From Streptomyces sp. NBC_00442 (GTDB taxonomy: Bacteria > Actinomycetota > Actinomycetes > Streptomycetales > Streptomycetaceae): DNA of 64,000 bases. The position numbers were made by a program, and so were the translations under genes. Every line of letters begins with the position of its first letter. Positions within the stretch are counted from its first letter, which is position 1. The stretch spans positions 372,001 to 436,000 of the forward strand of contig NZ_CP107918.1 of NCBI RefSeq assembly GCF_036014195.1. Reading direction: 5' to 3'. Below are positions 24,224 through 33,300 of the stretch, one piece after another. Under the pieces are notes generated by a model. The model was not told the DNA's origin. It did not search any database and was given only the letters and a program-made list of their open reading frames with translations.

Positions 24224-25720
24224 ATGCTGAGGTATCTGCGGGCCCGGCTCGGGCGGCTGACGCGCCGCTTCGCCGCGCTGTCGCTGCGTTCGCGCCTCGT
24301 GCTGCTCGCCATGGCGCTGGTGGCGCTCGGCCTGACGGTGAGCGACACCGTGGTGCTCAGTTCCGTACGTGCCCAGCTGGTCCAGCGGGTGGACCAGCAG
24401 CTGAACCGGTTCGGCGATTCGGTGGCGCACCGGGTCGGCGTCGAGGGCACCCCCACACCCAGGCCCGGCCGTACGGGGGGCGGCCGGGCCTGGCTCCCCA
24501 GCCAGTACGTGATCGCCTTCGCCACCGACGACGGCAAGGTCACCGAGCAGTTCCGCCAGCCCGTCGCCGCGGGCGACCCGCGGCCGCTGTGGCCGGTGAT
24601 GGACGCGCGGGCGCTGCGGGCCCGCCTCGGCAAGCCGTTCGAGGTGCCGAGCGATCACGGCGGCGGCAGCTGGCGGATGCTGATCGTGCCGGTGGACAGC
24701 GGCGATCCGGCGCTGCCGGCCGGGGTGGTCGTCGCCGCGCCCCTGGAGGAGGTCTCCTCCACCGTCGACCACCTCGCCACCGCGTTCCAGATCATCGGCG
24801 TCGTGGTGGCGCTGCTGCTGGGCGTGGCCGGCTGGTTCGCGGTCGGGGCGGGGCTGCGCCCGCTGCGCCGCATCGAGGCGACCGCGGTGGAGATCGCCGC
24901 GGGCCGCCCGCTCTCGCACCGCATGCCGGACGCCTCGCCACGCACCGAGGCCGGCCGGCTCACCAGCGCGCTCAACGGGATGCTCGCCCAGCTCGAATCG
25001 GCGTTCGCGGCGCGCGCCGAGTCGGAGAAGCAGATGCGGCGCTTCGTCGCGGACGCCAGCCACGAACTGCGCACGCCGCTCGCCGGCATCCGCGGCTTCG
25101 CCGAGCTGTACCGGATGGGCGCGCTGCCCGACGAGGCCGACGTCAAGCGCACGATGGCCCGCATCGAGAGCGAGGCGGTGCGCCTGGGCGGTCTGGTGGA
25201 GGACCTGCTCACCCTGGTCCGCATGGACGAGCAGCGTCCGCTTCAGCTCGCGCCGATGGATCTGCGCACCCTCGCGGTGGACGCCCTGCACGACACCAGG
25301 GCGCTCGACCCGGCGCGCGAGGTGACGCTGACCGGGCCCGACGGCGAGGGCCAGCCCGGCCCGGCCCCGGTGCTCGGCGACGAGGCGCGGCTGCGCCAGG
25401 TGGTCGCCAACCTCGTCGGCAACGCCGTCGCCCACACCCCGGCGGGCTCCCCCGTACGCATCGGGGTCGGCGCCCGGGACGGGCACGGCGTCATCGAGGT
25501 CGCCGACGCGGGTCCCGGGCTCGCCCCCGAACAGGCGGCCCGCGTCTTCGAGCGCTTCTACCGCGTGGACGCCTCCCGCAGCCGTCAGACCGGAGGCGGC
25601 GCGGGCCTCGGCCTCGCCATCGCCTCCGCCCTCGTCCAGGCCCACGCGGGCCGGGTGGAGCTGAGGACGGCGCCCGGCGAGGGCGCGGTGTTCCGAGTGG
25701 TGCTGCCCGGCGCGGCCTGA
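24224..25720 (+). CDS. Sensor histidine kinase
   Basis: The 498-residue kinase has a first membrane helix at about 24-48, an extracellular domain of roughly 140 residues, a second helix at about 188-210, a HAMP linker, the dimerisation helix with phospho-acceptor H280 (DASHELRTPLAGIRGF) and a catalytic ATPase domain with N box (VVANLVGNAVAHT), G1 (VADAGPGLAP) and G2 (GGAGLGLAI). It should phosphorylate the regulator encoded just upstream. The signal may be a substrate of the exporter or envelope stress; the sensor domain shows no known fold by eye. Confidence 0.93.
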   Translation: MLRYLRARLGRLTRRFAALSLRSRLVLLAMALVALGLTVSDTVVLSSVRAQLVQRVDQQLNRFGDSVAHRVGVEGTPTPRPGRTGGGRAWLPSQYVIAFATDDGKVTEQFRQPVAAGDPRPLWPVMDARALRARLGKPFEVPSDHGGGSWRMLIVPVDSGDPALPAGVVVAAPLEEVSSTVDHLATAFQIIGVVVALLLGVAGWFAVGAGLRPLRRIEATAVEIAAGRPLSHRMPDASPRTEAGRLTSALNGMLAQLESAFAARAESEKQMRRFVADASHELRTPLAGIRGFAELYRMGALPDEADVKRTMARIESEAVRLGGLVEDLLTLVRMDEQRPLQLAPMDLRTLAVDALHDTRALDPAREVTLTGPDGEGQPGPAPVLGDEARLRQVVANLVGNAVAHTPAGSPVRIGVGARDGHGVIEVADAGPGLAPEQAARVFERFYRVDASRSRQTGGGAGLGLAIASALVQAHAGRVELRTAPGEGAVFRVVLPGAA

Positions 25721-25847
25721 GCAGCACGGCAGTCGTACGGGAGTCGCAGGCGGACCGTACGGGGATGCCGTACGGGGAGCCGCCTCGGGCCCACTCCCCC
25801 GGCCCGGCCCGAGTGCGGGCGGGGCCGGGGGCTCCTAGCGTAGATTC

Positions 25848-27008
25848 ATGATCCGGTTCGAGCAGGTCAGCAAGGTGTACCCGGACGGCACGCGTGCCGT
25901 CGACGACCTGTCGTTCGAGGTGGCGGAGGGCGAACTGGTGACCCTCGTCGGCCCGTCCGGCTGCGGCAAGACGACCACGATGATGATGGTGAACCGGCTG
26001 ATCGAGCCCACGTCGGGACGCATCCTCGTCGACGGCGAGGACATCGCCACGCTCGACCCGGTCACCCTGCGCCGCCGGATCGGATACGTGATCCAGCAGG
26101 TGGGGCTCTTCCCGCACCGCACCGTCCTCGACAACACGGCGACGGTCCCCGCGCTGGTCGGCTGGAAGCGGGCGAAGGCCAGGGAGCGGGCGGCGGAGCT
26201 GCTCGACCTCGTCGGGCTCGACCCGGCGACGTACGGGCCGCGCTACCCGGCCCAGCTCTCGGGCGGTCAGCGCCAGCGGGTGGGAGTGGCCAGGGCGCTG
26301 GCCGCGGACCCGCCGGTGCTGTTGATGGACGAGCCGTTCGGCGCGGTCGACCCGGTGGTGCGCGAGCGCCTCCAGAACGAGTTCCTCAGCCTGCAGGCGA
26401 CGGTGCGCAAGACGGTCCTGCTGGTCACCCACGACATCGAGGAGGCCGTGCGGATGGGCGACCGCATGGCGGTGTACGGGTCGGGGCGCATCGAGCAGTT
26501 CGACACTCCGGCATCGGTCCTGGGCGCGCCCGCCACCTCCTATGTGGCCCAATTCGTGGGCGCCGACCGGGGGTTGAAGCGGCTCTCGGTCACGACGGTG
26601 GAGCCCGACGACCTGGAGCAGCCGCCGGTCGTGCGCCTGGGCGAGCCCGCGGGAGCGGCCGCGGCCCGGCTGCGCGGCGAGGATGCCCGCTGGGCGGTGG
26701 TGCTCAACGAGGGGGGCGAGCTGCACGGCTGGGTCGCGGCGGAGGAGCTCTCGCTCGCCGGGTCGGGCTCGGTCGCCGATCTGGCGCGGCGCATGGAGGC
26801 CTGGGTCCCGGTCGGCGCCCCGCTCAAGCAGGCGTTCAGCGAGATGCTCCAGTACGACGCGGGCTGGGTCGCCGTGGTGGACGGCGCGCGCTTCCTCGGG
26901 GTGCTCACCCCCGCGAAGCTCCACGAGGCGCTGCGGCGTTCGGTGGACGCGGACGCGCTGGGCGTGGAGCGCACCGAGGTCGACTTCGACTCGGTCGCCG
27001 ACGTGTGA
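25848..27008 (+). CDS. Osmoprotectant (glycine betaine/carnitine) ABC importer ATP-binding protein
   Basis: The 386-residue ATPase has Walker A (GPSGCGKTT), the OpuCA/ProV-type Q-loop region IGYVIQQVGLFPHRTV, signature LSGGQRQRVGVARAL, Walker B (LLMDEPFGAVDP) and LLVTHDIEEAVRMGDR. After about residue 245 two CBS-like modules follow (for example GWVAVVDGARFLGVLTPAKLHEAL), which in OpuA/OpuC systems gate transport by ionic strength or c-di-AMP. No ribosome site precedes the ATG; a TAGCGT box lies six bases upstream, which suggests a leaderless mRNA. The binding protein and permeases are on the opposite strand at 27885-30171. Confidence 0.9.
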   Translation: MIRFEQVSKVYPDGTRAVDDLSFEVAEGELVTLVGPSGCGKTTTMMMVNRLIEPTSGRILVDGEDIATLDPVTLRRRIGYVIQQVGLFPHRTVLDNTATVPALVGWKRAKARERAAELLDLVGLDPATYGPRYPAQLSGGQRQRVGVARALAADPPVLLMDEPFGAVDPVVRERLQNEFLSLQATVRKTVLLVTHDIEEAVRMGDRMAVYGSGRIEQFDTPASVLGAPATSYVAQFVGADRGLKRLSVTTVEPDDLEQPPVVRLGEPAGAAAARLRGEDARWAVVLNEGGELHGWVAAEELSLAGSGSVADLARRMEAWVPVGAPLKQAFSEMLQYDAGWVAVVDGARFLGVLTPAKLHEALRRSVDADALGVERTEVDFDSVADV

Positions 27009-27059
27009 GGGAGGGCGGGCCCCAGGCTTCCGGGTCCTGCCAACCGCGGGCACACCGTG

Positions 27060-27089
27060 GAAAGTTGGGCCCGCGAAAGTTGGGCCCGC
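27060..27089. repeat. Exact tandem 15-bp duplication upstream of the lipase gene
   Basis: GAAAGTTGGGCCCGC occurs twice head to tail at 27060-27074 and 27075-27089, about 90 bases before the lipase start. Such an exact tandem copy is either a slippage product or a duplicated binding site. Confidence 0.7.
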
Positions 27090-27175
27090 CTGTCTCTTAC
27101 GTTCCGTGAAGCGCATGGTTACCATCCGGTAGCCCTCGTTCGGGGCACCCCGCACCCATCCCCGCTGGAGCCGCC

Positions 27176-27850
27176 ATGCGCCTCGCAACCGCCGCCACCG
27201 CGCTCGCTCTGCTCGCCGGCACGATCGCCCTCGCCCCCGCCGCCGACGCGGCCCCCGCCCCCGTTCCCGTCGTGTTCGTGCACGGCCGCAACGCCGACCC
27301 CGGCGTCTGGGGCACCATGAAGGACCGTTTCGAGCAGGCGGGTTACCCCGCGGGTGACCTCTTCGCCTGGGGTTACGACTCCAGCCGGTCGACCAACGAG
27401 GTCCTGGCCGGGCAGCTCGCCGCGTACGTGGACTCCGTGCGCGCCCAGACCGGGTCGGCACAGGTGGACATCGTCGCGCACAGCCAGGGCAGCCTCCCCA
27501 CCCGCTGGTACGCGAAGTTCGGCGGCGGTTCCGACGTGGTGCGCCACCTGGTCTCGCTCGGCGGACCCAACCACGGCACGAGCCTGGCCTGGGCGTGCGC
27601 GATCTGGGACCAGGGGTGCCGGGACATGACCCCGAACTCCTATGTGGAGAGCCATCTGGCGAGCGGCGACGAGACCCCCGGAGCGACCAAGTACGCCACG
27701 TTCTGGTCGGACTGCGACGGCTTCATCCTGCCCAACAGCAGTGTCCCGCTGTCCGGCGCCGTCAACACCGACGCCGGCTGCCTGGCCCACAACGACCTCC
27801 TGACGGACGCGCCCACCGCGCAGGGTGTGCTCGACTTCCTCAAGCAGTAG
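27176..27850 (+). CDS. Secreted alpha/beta-hydrolase lipase
   Basis: The 224-residue product has a Sec signal peptide (residues 1-25, ending ADA-A). The mature enzyme is a small class 2-type lipase: oxyanion segment VFVHGRN, nucleophile Ser103 in AHSQG, a probable catalytic Asp near 181 (SDCDGF) and His205 (LAHNDLL). Cysteines 141/148 and 180/202 probably form two disulfides. It should hydrolyse short- to medium-chain esters outside the cell. It lies between the two halves of the osmoprotectant importer, to which it has no obvious link. Confidence 0.88.
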   Translation: MRLATAATALALLAGTIALAPAADAAPAPVPVVFVHGRNADPGVWGTMKDRFEQAGYPAGDLFAWGYDSSRSTNEVLAGQLAAYVDSVRAQTGSAQVDIVAHSQGSLPTRWYAKFGGGSDVVRHLVSLGGPNHGTSLAWACAIWDQGCRDMTPNSYVESHLASGDETPGATKYATFWSDCDGFILPNSSVPLSGAVNTDAGCLAHNDLLTDAPTAQGVLDFLKQ

Positions 27851-27884
27851 GGCAGTTGGGGCGCCGGCATCGGGCGGAGCACCC

Positions 27885-28823
27885 TCAGATCAGGTGTTTG
27901 GACCTGAGGTAGTCGCGCGCCACGTCCTCGGGGAGCCGGCGCCAGCTGTCCACCTGTTCGTTGAGGGAGGCGAGGTCGGCGGTGGTGAGTACGGTGTTGA
28001 GCTTGTCGAGCGCGCCGGTCACCCCCGTGCTGCCCGCCCGCGAGCGGTTCACCACCGGCACGATGTAGTCCGCGTTCTGCAGGTGCTTGTCGTCGGCGAG
28101 CAGCACCAGACCGAAGGCGCCGAGCGTGGCGTCCGTCGTGGTGGTCAGGACCATCTGGTCCTGACCGCTCTGGACGGCCTGCTTGGCCTGGGTGGTTCCC
28201 ACGCCCTTGGGGTCGACGGCGGTGATGTCGATGCCGTACGTCTTCTTCAAGCCCGGCTCGCAGTAGGGGCGTTGGACACATTCGTCGCCCGCGGCGAGCC
28301 GCACCGGAAGCCTGGAGGCCCCGAGGTCGCTCAGCGTCTTGAGCCGGTGCTGACGCGCATAGGACTGCGCGACCGCGAAGGCGTTCTGGTCCACGGCCCG
28401 GCCCGGGTCGAGGACGGTGAGGCCGCGCGGGGTGGCCAGGGAGCGCAGGGCCGTCATGGTGCGGTTCAGGTCGGGCGAGCCGACCGGCTTGGCGTCGGCG
28501 CCGTGGGCCTTGGCGTTCAGCCAGTCCGCGAAGGTCGCCGCGTACTCGGCCACGACGTCGATCTGGCCGCTCTCCAGGGCGGGTTCGTAGATCTCCCGGT
28601 TGGTGACCGAGAGGATCTTCGTGCTGTATCCGGCCTTGTCGAGAAGCAGGGCGTACATCTGCGCCAGCAGGTCGCTCTCGGTGAATCCGGCGGAGCCGAC
28701 CGTCAGGTGCTTGCTGTCGCCGGGCGGCGCGGTGACCGAGCCCTGCTTCTCCAGGCTCGGCCCGGTGGTGCAGGCGGTGACGGCCGTCAGGGCGAGGGCG
28801 GCGAGCATCAGGCGCGGCCTCAT
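27885..28823 (-). CDS. Osmoprotectant ABC importer substrate-binding lipoprotein (OpuCC-like)
   Basis: The 312-residue protein starts at an ATG overlapping the permease stop. A lipobox (AVTAC) makes Cys18 the lipid anchor. The mature protein has the glycine-betaine-binding type II fold with GSAGFTESDLLAQMYALLLD, REIYEPALESGQIDVVAEYA and VLTTTTDATLGAFGLVLLAD. It delivers the compatible solute to the two permease subunits. The usual Trp/Tyr cage cannot be verified by eye. Confidence 0.9.
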   Translation of the reverse strand: MRPRLMLAALALTAVTACTTGPSLEKQGSVTAPPGDSKHLTVGSAGFTESDLLAQMYALLLDKAGYSTKILSVTNREIYEPALESGQIDVVAEYAATFADWLNAKAHGADAKPVGSPDLNRTMTALRSLATPRGLTVLDPGRAVDQNAFAVAQSYARQHRLKTLSDLGASRLPVRLAAGDECVQRPYCEPGLKKTYGIDITAVDPKGVGTTQAKQAVQSGQDQMVLTTTTDATLGAFGLVLLADDKHLQNADYIVPVVNRSRAGSTGVTGALDKLNTVLTTADLASLNEQVDSWRRLPEDVARDYLRSKHLI

Positions 28824-29494
28824 CCGAAGCCGCCTCTGGCCCACTGGGGGGCGAAGCGCTGCACGGCCTCGAAGATCCCCTCGACGACGAGCGCGAACAC
28901 CGCCACGAGGACGGCGCCCGCGACGACTTGAGGTGTCGAGGCCAGGTTGAACCCCGCGGTGATGATCCGGCCGAGCCCGCCGCCGCCGGCCAGCGCCGCG
29001 AGGGTGGCGGTGGCCACGAGCTGGACGGCCGCGATGCGTACGCCGGTGAGGATCAGCGGCAGGGCGAGCGGCAGCTCGACCCGGAACAGGAGCTGGCGGC
29101 CGGTCATGCCCATGCCCCGGGCCGCGCGCACCACGTCGCGGTCGACCTCGCGCATGCCGACGTAGGCGTTGGTCAGCAGGGGCGGGACGGCGAAGAGGAT
29201 CAGCGCGATGATGGTCGGCCACTCGCCGTACGCGCCGATCGGCGTCAGCAGGAGGAGGACCAGGACGGCGAACGTGGGCACGGCGCGGCCCACGTTGGAG
29301 ATGTTGACGGCGAGCGTCCCGCCCTTGCCGAGGTGACCGAGGAGCAGGGCCACGGGCAGCGCGATGAGACAGCTGAGGACGAGACAGAGCGCGGTGAGCC
29401 AGACGTGCTGGACGAGCCGGTTCCAGATCCCGTTCTCGCCCGACCAGTGCGCGGCGGAGGTGAGCCACGACCAGGCCTGGGAGATCGTGTTCAT
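28820..29494 (-). CDS. Osmoprotectant ABC importer permease (OpuCD-like)
   Basis: The 224-residue membrane protein starts at the ATG at 29494. It has about five or six helices and the binding-protein-dependent permease loop (RAARGMGMTGRQLLFRVELPLALPLILTG), followed by TATLAALAGGGGLGRII. It overlaps both neighbours by ATGA, so permease, permease and binding protein are made from one message. It pairs with the permease at 29491-30171. Confidence 0.9.
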   Translation of the reverse strand: MNTISQAWSWLTSAAHWSGENGIWNRLVQHVWLTALCLVLSCLIALPVALLLGHLGKGGTLAVNISNVGRAVPTFAVLVLLLLTPIGAYGEWPTIIALILFAVPPLLTNAYVGMREVDRDVVRAARGMGMTGRQLLFRVELPLALPLILTGVRIAAVQLVATATLAALAGGGGLGRIITAGFNLASTPQVVAGAVLVAVFALVVEGIFEAVQRFAPQWARGGFG

Positions 29495-30171
29495 GACGGC
29501 ACCGCCCTCGTCCACGGGGTGAGCAGCCGCTGGATCCCCAGCAGCACCAGGTCGGCGGCCACGGCGATCACCACGCACAGCACGGACGCGGTCAGCACCT
29601 GCGCCTTGAAGTAGGTGTTCATGCCGGAGTAGATCAGGTTGCCGAGCCCTCCGTAGCCGACGATGGCGCCCACCGTCACCAGGGACACCGCGGAGACGGT
29701 GGCGATGCGCAGCCCGGCCATCGCCGCGGGCAGGGCGAGCGGCAGTTCCACCGCGAGGAGCAGCCGTACCGGCCCGTAGCCCATGCCGCGCGCCGCCTGC
29801 CGGGTGTCCTCGGGGACGGCGCGCAGCCCGGCCAGGATGTTCCGTACGAGCAGCGTCAGCGAGTACAGGACCAGGCCCGCGACCACGATGGAGGCGGAGA
29901 GGCCGTACACCGGGAGCAGCAGCGAGAACATGGCGAGGGAGGGGATGGTGTAGAGCACCGTGGTCACTCCGAGGACGGGCCCGGCGGCCCATCGCCAGCG
30001 GCGCGCCACGACGGCAAGAGGCACGGCGATGAGCACGCCGATCAGGACCGACACAGCGGTGAGCTGGAGGTGCTGGACGACGGCGTCCCAGAGGATCTGG
30101 CGGCGGGTCGTCAGATAGGCGCCGCAGATCCAGTCATTGCGCGCGAGGCAGTCGTCGGGGGGCGCGGTCAC
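29491..30171 (-). CDS. Osmoprotectant ABC importer permease (OpuCB-like)
   Basis: The 226-residue permease starts with GTG at 30171, giving an N-terminus TAPPDDCLARNDWICGAYL that is usual for the streptomycete family; an open frame extends further upstream but is not protein-like. A GGAGGG lies about 16 bases off, so the start is a little uncertain. Helices and the coupling loop RQAARGMGYGPVRLLLAVELPLALPAAMAG are clear, with TVGAIVGYGGLGNLI after it. First gene of the permease-permease-binding protein unit. Confidence 0.88.
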   Translation of the reverse strand: MTAPPDDCLARNDWICGAYLTTRRQILWDAVVQHLQLTAVSVLIGVLIAVPLAVVARRWRWAAGPVLGVTTVLYTIPSLAMFSLLLPVYGLSASIVVAGLVLYSLTLLVRNILAGLRAVPEDTRQAARGMGYGPVRLLLAVELPLALPAAMAGLRIATVSAVSLVTVGAIVGYGGLGNLIYSGMNTYFKAQVLTASVLCVVIAVAADLVLLGIQRLLTPWTRAVPS

Positions 30172-30321
30172 CCGTCCATTGGAGCCCGCCCTCCGGACCG
30201 GCCGCGCGTCCTGGTGGGCTGTTCGGGGCAGCGATTGTGGTACCCGGGCAAAGGGGGGGACGCTGGAGGGGAACGCGGCCGGGACTCGGCGCTCTCGGCT
30301 GAGCGGGACGCACTGGCGGTT

Positions 30322-30355
30322 CCGGGGCCGGGGCACCCGCGCGGCCCGGCCCCGG
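30322..30355 (-). terminator. Hairpin after the propeller-amidohydrolase gene
   Basis: CCGGGGCCGGG at 30322-30332 pairs over 11 bp with 30345-30355. It begins six bases after the stop at 30361. Confidence 0.6.
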
Positions 30356-30360
30356 CCGGC

Positions 30361-33300
30361 TCAGAGCCCGGCGTCGCAGCAGCCGTCACGCCGCATCAGG
30401 CGCCCCACCTCCAGCCAGTCCTCGGCGCTCGCCGCCGCATGCCGCTCGTGCGGTTCGAACGCGGCGACCAGATCGTCGCTCGTGTACGCCACGCCGCCCC
30501 TGAGCACCCCGGTGGTGCGCACCAGGGAGTCGAAGTCGGTGAGCGGGTCGCCGTCGACGAGGGTGAGGTCGGCGAGCTTGCCGCGCTCCACCGTGCCGAG
30601 GTGTTTGTCGAGACCGAAGAGGCGGGCCGGGTTGACGGTCGCGGTCCGCAGGGCCGCAGCCGGGGAGAGACCGCCTCGGTGCAGTGCGCGCAGCCCGAGG
30701 TGGAGGGAGAGCCCGACGGGCACCAGCGGCTGGTCCGTGCCGAGTGCGACGAGACCGCCGCCGTCGAGCACGCGGCGGTACACATCGGTCTCCGTGCGCA
30801 GCGTGGCCAGTTGGGCGTCGGTGGGCGGGACGGTCGCCGCCTTCTGTACTGTCGCCGTGTCCCACGGCGGCATCACGGTGGTGACTCGGGGGTCGTCGGC
30901 GAGGCCGGGGTCCGCTCCGAGCAGGGGCGCCGAGGTGAACGGCGTCATGATGAGGGCGAACTCGACGCCGCGCGCCGTGTAGATCTCGACGACGTCCTCG
31001 TAGGCGTGCCCCGTCGCCGAGGTGGCGTGCCCGAACTCGGCGCGCTGCGTGGCGAGCAGATGGGTCGTCAGGTCCTGGCCGGCCTCGACGCCGGGCGAGA
31101 TGAGATGGCTGCCCGAGCGCACACCGAGCCGCTCGTGGGCGAAGCGGGCCGCCTCGTGCATGAGCCAACTGGGCGCCCTGACATAGGTTTTGACGAAATC
31201 CCAGTCCAGCGCGGCGCCGCGCTCCAGGGAGCGCCTGAGACCCGCTTCGGTGCGGTGGGCGCGCCCCATGCTGTAGGCGACCCTGGAGCCGTCGAGCAGT
31301 TCACCGGTGGTCAGCAGGCGCGGCCCGGCGAGTTGCCCGGTGGCCACGGCCTCGCGGATGCGGGCCTGTTCGTAGGCGAAGCCGCCGAGGGACACGGCGG
31401 TGGTGATGCCGTAGGTGAGCTGGCCCACCGTCTGGCGTCCGCCGTAGGTGCTCTGCCACGGATGGGTGTGGGTGTCCCACAGGCCGGGCACGACGGTCCG
31501 TTCGGACGCGTCGACGGTCCGCAGGGCGCCGCGCCTGCGGTGGGGTTCGACGGACACGACGCGTCCCGCGCGCACCACGATGTCCACGTCGTCGCGCACC
31601 GATTCACCGGTGCCGTCCCAGAGCCGTCCGGCATGCACGACGGTGTCGGCGGGCTCGGGCCTGCGCTGGTCGAGCGCCACGCGCACGGTGCGCGCGGCGC
31701 CGCCGTCGACGCCGATGAGCCTCAGCCGGGCGCCGGACAGGTAGAGCAGGGTCCTGGAGTCGCCGGACCAGGAGGGATGGTCGGCGGGCTCGGTGGTGAG
31801 GGCCCGCGGAGGCCCCTGCGGGGTGCCGTCGGGGGCGACGGGCAGCAGGTGGAGGGCGGATTCGACGACGACCGCCATCCACCGCCCGTCGGGCGACCAG
31901 ACGGGCCCCGAGTCGTAGCGGTCCGCGATGCAGACGTGCGGGGCGACGGCGTGCAGGCGGTCGGCGCCGGTGGTGGTGTCGACGACCCGGATGACGTTGT
32001 AGCCCTCGCGGAAGCGCAGGTTGAGCCGGTTGCGGTCGCACAGCGCGAGGTAGCGGCCGTCGGGCGACCAGCTCGGCCGGCCCGGCAGTCCGCCGCCGCC
32101 GAGGGGGGCCGCCAGGGCACGCTCGGTCCCTTCCGCGAGGTCGCGCACGATCAGCCGGCCGGTCATGTCGAGGGCGGCGAGCCGCTTTCCGTCGGGCGAG
32201 AGCGCGGGGTGCACCCGGCCGCCCGTGGCGACAGTGCTCTCGGCGCCGGTGGCCAGGTCGCGGCGGTGGACGCCGAGCAGTCCGTCGCGGTCGTCGGCGT
32301 ACAGCAGGGAGCGGCCATCGCGCGCCCAGACCGGGCCGAGCAGATAGCGGGTCGTGCCGGCCTGGCGCAGCCGCTGCGGCGGCCGCGTGCCCGAAATATC
32401 GGAGACCCACAGGGAGTTGAGGGCCGCGAACGCGACGCGGCGGCCGTCCGGTGAGAGCGCGGGCAGGTGGATGCCGCGCACCGGACGAACGCGGCCCTCG
32501 CCCAGGTCGTACGACTTGAGCCGATAGCGCGGCCGGTCGACGGGCAGCGCCCCCGTGAAGGCGATGGTCTCCGTCCGCGCCGGGCGGTCCGGGCGGTCCG
32601 GGCGGTCCGGGCGGTCCGGGCGGTCCGGGCGGTCCGGGCGGAGAAGCGTGAACTGTCCGTCGAGGGTGAGGAGCAGCTCTCCGCCGGCCGACCAGCGCGG
32701 CGGCACCGGCGCGATGTCACCGGTGACGGGCACGGATTCGCCGTCGACGACCAGGACGCAGGATGCGTCGGGCGCGGCGGTGGTGCGCAGATGGGCGAGG
32801 CGACGCCCGTCGGGCGCGAGGGCGGGGGCCATGACCTGGGCGTTCCCGGTCTCGGTGTGCACGACGGTGACCGCGCCCGCACCGGTGGCGGAAACGGCGG
32901 CGACGGTTCTGGCGTCCACGCCGAGTCCGAACGGGGTGGTGACGGCCCGCGCGCGGACGAACAGGATCCGCCGGCCGTCGGGCGACCAGGTGGGATCGAA
33001 GTCCTCCCAGGCGCCGTCCTGCAGCGGACCGTCCTGGCCGGGGAGCCCGGTGACGCGGGTCAGTTCGCCGGAGCGCAGGTCCAGTACGTGAACGCGGTAC
33101 GCGCTGCCGCCCACCGGGTCCCCGCCGCGTTCCGATGCGAAGACGATCCTCGCACCGTCGGGCGACCAGGCCGGGCCGCGGTCGTCCCAGGGGCCGTCGG
33201 TGCGCCGGCGCACCTCGGAGCCGTCGGGTCGCATGGTCCAGATGTGGTATCCGCCGCCCTGGTAGGCGCAGAACGCGATGAGCGTGCCGTCCGGGGAGTG

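Noticed and set aside
32581..32641. Possible CRISPR-like or non-coding repeat array
   Set aside because: Unit length is 9 bp with no spacers, and the array is in frame inside a real gene.
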